64,000 bases of DNA from contig CP154955.1 in the NCBI GenBank assembly GCA_039621445.1, positions 38,386,426 through 38,450,425 of the forward strand. The letters are read 5' to 3'. Positions within the stretch are counted from its first letter, which is position 1. The number at the start of each line of letters is the position of its first letter. This document shows positions 60,801-64,000 of this stretch, piece by piece. The stretch comes from Euglena gracilis (taxonomy: Eukaryota > Euglenida > Euglenophyceae > Euglenales). Position numbers and translations under genes: made by a program. The notes beneath the pieces were generated by a model. The model did not search any database. It was not told the origin of the DNA and worked only from the letters and a program-made list of their open reading frames with translations.

Positions 60801-63800
60801 TTCCTGTTGCAAATTTTTCTTCCAGGGGCATTTTTTAATAAAAAAAAATCAACAAAAAACAGTGCAGCAAAGGAGACTCAGTCCCTGTTGCCATTTCCAG
60901 GGATCCAGCCCCGGATGGCAGGAGTGGTTCACCAGGTCCACTCCAGGCACCAGCACGCTCTGGTCGGCTCCCATGTGAACCTGCCAGGGGGAGATGGGCG
61001 TGGCGTGTGCAAACCCGGAACAACACAGGGGCCACAACACAACACAGCGCAGCACGTGCCGGCCACGACACAGCTGGGTCGCCTCGTACAGGGATGGTGG
61101 TGGGGGTTGGTGGCCAGGGCACGCCGAGGGGCCAAGTGTGGGGCCGGTGTGAATGACGGGGGGGGGGGGCAGAGGTCATCAGTGTGCTCCGCAAAATACC
61201 ACTCTGGGGTGTTGTTGATGTCATTGGTCAGGCAGGGTCGCCGGATCCAATGACACCGACGACGCAAATTGGGACCCACAATTTCGGACAGGCACAAATC
61301 GTGGGTCCTGATCATTTTTGTGTCTGCATCCCCCGCCCCCCTCCCGTCACCACTGAACACCGTGGCGACAAAAGTTGCGATCCGAACAGGGTAATGAACA
61401 CGAGGGGAAGGGCCCAAACAGCCGCAGGACCAAACCAGGCAAACTAACAAATATGAAGCCCTCTCTTCGTGTGATCTTTGAAACCCGGGATCACTGCAAA
61501 TAGGGGTCATTACCAAGAAGTTTCTTTCTGCTTGCGGCTGGTCCGGCTTTGTCAGTGTTGCAGATGGACAATGAAGGTGCTGGAGTATTCATTCCCGCAT
61601 GATGTGAACAAAACACACAAGACATAGGTCCGTGTGGCAATGCCCACCATCGTTGTCTACCTCATCCACCTGACAAATTGAAATGCTGCAAACACACTCC
61701 GCAATCCACCAAGGATGCCAAAGCTGGCAAAACCCCAGGAAGCGAAAATACAGGTAACGGGCAGCAATGTATCCATTTCCACCTTTTTCCTAGCCGGCCG
61801 GCTGGACCCACCCAGAGCCTTAAAAAATTTCCGGGCCATAATCCCCCCCACTGGCACACCCCACCATCCCCAGGGCACCACACCCCCTGGAACCCCCAAG
61901 GGTTTTGTAATGGCAAGCAGGGGTTTAAGACCAGGGGGGGGGGGGCTCGGCCGGACCCACCCACCCTATCCCCCCGGGGGGTCCAAGGCTAAAATAAAAA
62001 AAACCCTGATGGCAAGACTTTCGGAGACAGGGCATTTTCAAAGAAATTCCTGAGGCTGTGCCATCCATTCCGGTCCCGGATTTGCCGAGGATTGAGGGCT
62101 CTGATTTGGAGGTGAGACTTCGGTCTTCTGCTGATGGGCCTGCGCACAATCAGCTAATTAAAAAAGCGCGGCATGTCTTTGCCCACCTGGTGGACAAAAT
62201 CTCTCATTTTCCCGAAAAGCAAAGCCCAGCACACCTGCTCAAAGCAGCGGGAGCTGAGGATGGCCAATGCCCAGATCGGACCCCAGTGGAGTGCGGGCCG
62301 GTGGACGCGTCTGACACGCAGGGGCGTTGGGGACAACCGCCGACAACCCAACAACACACGCCACACATGCGCTTGGGGGCCAGCCATGAGCACATCCAGA
62401 GGACAGTCTCGTTTGGGACACCCGCCAGCCCCTCCACTGGGGTCCGGGCCACAGGAAGTCCTCCGGAGACGTGCCCTCCTCCAGTTGGGGGATGGACTTC
62501 AGGGCGAGAGTGCGGTTCCACATCGTACGTTGGATGGCGTGGGGGTCCTACCCAGGGTCTGGCGTAGAGAAAAAAGCTTTTATTGGTCGATTCCTTAAAA
62601 AGTTTCTTGACGCCCGCTTAAACAATGACCCATTGATAGAGAATTTCATGAAGTGTCACATCAAATTTCGAGATGTTCCTGAAATTTTCTAAATTCTCTT
62701 TTTCAGTTTTTCTTTTGCAATTTGCAGTTTAGAATTTTCCAAAAAAATAGACATGTCGGTTGGAAAAATTATGCTTGATGTCACCTGGTCTTTTCGAATC
62801 AAAAATCGATATGGAAAAAACACCAAAAAAATTTTGGGGTTTGAATTTGAAATTTTCTTAATTATGGCAGGAAAAACCCTGCACAGCTCCTGAAAAAGCA
62901 GGCAAAAAAATCGTGGACAAAAAAAGTCCAGAATTTTTCCACAAATTTTTCCCGCTCAATTTTTCCCCCCACAGGCAATTTTTTTTACCAACCCTGGGGG
63001 GGGGGGGGGGGGGCCGGAGTGCCTATGAGTGCCTGCCCAGGCAGGCACTACCCCCCCCGGGGGGGTCGGATTTCGGCCTGTGCCCAGGCACATTGCTTTG
63101 AAAATAGGCCATTTTTGGCTCTCCAGCGCCTTTGGCGCCGGGGTTGTGCTAGGGCGCTTTTGGCCGTGTGCCCTCCCCCCCAGGCACCTATGGTCACTTC
63201 CCATTTTGGTGCTCTGGTCGGCCCTGGTCGGCCATGGTCGGCCCTGGTCGGCCCTGGTCGGCCCTGGTCGGCAAATAGTCGGCCATAGGTGGGGGTTCCG
63301 TCACAAAAAAAAAGGATTGTGAAAAATGACCCAGAATTACCAAAAGGGCGTAAAATGGCCAAAACACCATAAAAAATGCTCACATTGACCCAAATTAGCC
63401 CAATATTTGCCAAATCAGTGACAAATGGCCCCAAATTAGCAAAAACTGATCTGTAATGGCCAAAATAGGTGTAAAACTGGAGATTTGTGGGGAAATTATC
63501 CAAAAATGGGTTGAGTTCTTCGAAATATACAATATATTGTTGCAAAATGCTCAAAAATGGTCAAATTGGACCAAAAAAGACCAAAAAAATGGGCGAAATA
63601 AATTACAAGAAGTGTGCAAAAGGTGGCCAAAAATGGTCAAAAATTGGTCAAAATTGGTGAATTATGGTGACAAATGGGCCAAAAGGGGACAAAAGCGACC
63701 TAAAACGGCCAAAAGCGGCCAAACGTAGCCAAAAAATGACAACATGAGCCAGATGAGCCAGAAAAATCTCAAAATCTGGGATGAAAATGAGCCTAATTCC

Positions 63801-63966
63801 TCATTCTCACTGAAAAAATGACATCGATTAGAAAAAAGTTGCTCGGTTGGCTCGGTCGGCTGGGGACTGCTGGGAGGGACTGGCCCGCCCAGGCTCACCG
63901 AGGGAGAGATCCTTGGCGGCGTCTCCCTCACAGCCCAGCGCAAACGCCGCTGACGTGTGGGCCAAC
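57788..63966 (-). CDS. SET-domain protein methyltransferase, tandem copy 2, partial gene span
   Basis: Exons in order: 63966-63899 (tentative), 62547-62432, 62310-62235, 60980-60891, 60368-60278, 60102-59928, 59249-59106, 58263-58151 and 57865-57788 (stop TGA at 57788-57790). Each clear exon has a counterpart in copy 1 with a similar protein text but different introns. The N-terminal SET exons lie beyond the window. It carries a 277-bp element inside the last part of the C-terminal domain. The exon 59249-59106 frame runs into TGA at its 3' edge with no clear donor before it, so copy 2 may be damaged or use an unusual junction there. Confidence 0.75.
57866..58150 (-). other. 285-nt nonconventional intron created by an element, SET copy 2
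   Basis: CAG at 58147-58145 (+4 to +6) and CTG at 57873-57871 (-8 to -6). Excision restores CTG GAC CCG GAC GTG GCC, matching the uninterrupted codons of copy 1. No GT-AG pair gives an open frame. Confidence 0.8.
57871..58147. mobile_element. 277-bp MITE inserted in SET copy 2 coding sequence
   Basis: Inverted ends CAGAGGTTT and AAACCCTCTG. Perfect 8-bp target duplication GTCCGGGT at 57863-57870 and 58148-58155. The interior has a GTTTTCGGCGCGAAAAC hairpin and poly-C/poly-G runs like other elements in the window. Confidence 0.85.
58151..58263 (-). CDS. SET copy 2 exon, C-terminal domain
   Basis: The frame reads EDFLVAVAVHGCQRCLAQYS, then TGLAEDEAALEAGGLDP. Copy 1 reads EDFVPAVTLHGCQRRLAQYS. 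Confidence 0.75.
59106..59249 (-). CDS. SET copy 2 exon
   Basis: Acceptor CCACAG, then DPSANPQDVVQAISLCGVPC, NDLYVSPKGVDPRLRRALEG and IYSSAPSP, followed by in-frame TGA at 59103-59105 or so. CAG lies four bases further on. Confidence 0.65.
59928..60102 (-). CDS. SET copy 2 exon (EVTIRY / HGF motif)
   Basis: The frame reads WLRAGEEVTIRYSNGPTQDY, then FLSHGFVPEDNPYDFAVVFE and GPEELAEACRVVL before donor GTTTGC. The join to 59249 is in frame in both copies. Confidence 0.85.
60278..60368 (-). CDS. SET copy 2 exon (TAVIRW)
   Basis: Acceptor TTCTTCTTCGCAG, then PTPAPHPTAVIRWHAAGPDA and CMQLAARDA. Donor GTTACC is plausible. Confidence 0.7.
60891..60980 (-). CDS. SET copy 2 exon (NHS motif)
   Basis: Acceptor CTGGCAG, then VHMGADQSVLVPGVDLVNHS and CHPGLDPWKW. 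The 3' edge lacks GT; CAG occurs three bases beyond the suggested end. Confidence 0.75.
61918..62008. mobile_element. 91-bp MITE with perfect target duplication
   Basis: Ends CAGGGGTTT and AAAACCCTG are inverted. Perfect 8-bp duplications ATGGCAAG lie at 61910-61917 and 62009-62016. The interior resembles 49395-49688 (GGACCCACCCACC, GGGGGTCCAAG). It sits in the intron upstream of the 62310-62235 exon's downstream neighbour. Confidence 0.85.
62235..62310 (-). CDS. SET copy 2 exon (ILSSR block)
   Basis: Acceptor GTGTCAG, then RVHRPALHWGPIWALAILSS and RCFEQ before donor GTGTGC. It is nearly identical over the second half to copy 1. Confidence 0.7.
62432..62547 (-). CDS. SET copy 2 exon (WNR block)
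   Basis: Acceptor GGGTAG (also CTG plus five), then DPHAIQRTMWNRTLALKSIP, QLEEGTSPEDFLWPGP. Copy 1 has no intron at this start, so the two copies differ in intron content here. Confidence 0.7.
62560..63890. other. Intron sequence without recognised coding
   Basis: A/T-rich at 62580-62960, a poly-G run at 62996-63013, a GTGCCTGCCCAGGCAGGCAC palindrome at 63028-63047 and A-rich CAAAAATGG-type repeats at 63300-63730. Confidence 0.5.
63205..63282. repeat. Tandem GGTCGGCCCT repeat
   Basis: Seven units of about 10-11 bp (GGTCGGCCCT/GGTCGGCCAT). Confidence 0.85.
63899..63966 (-). CDS. Candidate exon, SET copy 2
   Basis: Acceptor CAGCAG and strong donor GTGAGCC bracket LAHTSAAFALGCEGDAAKDL, then SL. 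Copy 1 has a similar PLSL text just before its ALELL helix. Assignment is tentative. Confidence 0.4.
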
Positions 63967-64000
63967 CTGCTGGTGCTTTGGGGGCGTCGCAGCGGAGGAG

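Overview
This window reads as nuclear DNA of a flagellated, probably photosynthetic euglenid (Euglena-type). No continuous long gene is present. Short GC-rich coding islands of about 50-270 bp, almost all on the minus strand, are separated by introns of about 0.1 to 3 kb filled with microsatellites, poly-C/poly-G tracts and small inverted-repeat elements. The strongest pointer to euglenids is the intron chemistry. Some introns are ordinary GT-AG. Others have no usable GT/AG and are excised so that CAG stands at intron positions +4 to +6 and CTG at -8 to -6, often inside a short direct repeat; this is the pattern known for euglenid nonconventional introns. Scattered TTAGGG-like motifs and a cilium-associated gene fit the same group. 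All names rest on reading translations by eye; no search was run.

Layout, from right to left because transcription is leftward. (1) About 63.97-57.79 kb: a SET-domain protein methyltransferase of the Rubisco-LSMT/SETD3/SETD6 type (copy 2), whose 5' end lies beyond the window. (2) 56.31-45.34 kb: a second, tandem copy (copy 1), nearly complete, possibly starting with a membrane-anchor exon. (3) 44.46-37.70 kb: an unrecognised Ser/Thr/Pro- and His-rich protein spread over at least nine exons. (4) 33.92-26.78 kb: an HSP33 (HslO-type redox chaperone) gene, with a possible two-part plastid-targeting leader. (5) 25.78-10.98 kb: a TPR-repeat protein ending in a CHAT protease-like domain, about 18 exons. 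(6) 8.76-0.10 kb: a CFAP119/CCDC189-like (DUF4464) cilia- and flagella-associated protein.

The most interesting content is how introns arise. In SET copy 2 a 277-bp inverted-repeat element flanked by a perfect 8-bp target-site duplication sits in an exon that is uninterrupted in the tandem paralogue. In the CHAT gene an 84-bp element with 10-bp terminal inverted repeats and a perfect 8-bp duplication forms a 92-nt intron, and a relative of that element lies 27 kb away outside coding sequence. The same boundary rule predicts in-frame joins at further introns in the SET and HSP33 genes. This looks like MITE-to-intron conversion caught at several ages. The window also holds two inverted copies of a palindrome-array element and a stretch matching the end of an Illumina adapter, which is probably an assembly artefact.

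Limits: exon ends were placed by eye from splice signals, frame and paralogue comparison. Many 5' and 3' ends are accurate only to tens of bases, and the grouping of distant exons into one gene is inferred from order, strand and known domain architecture.
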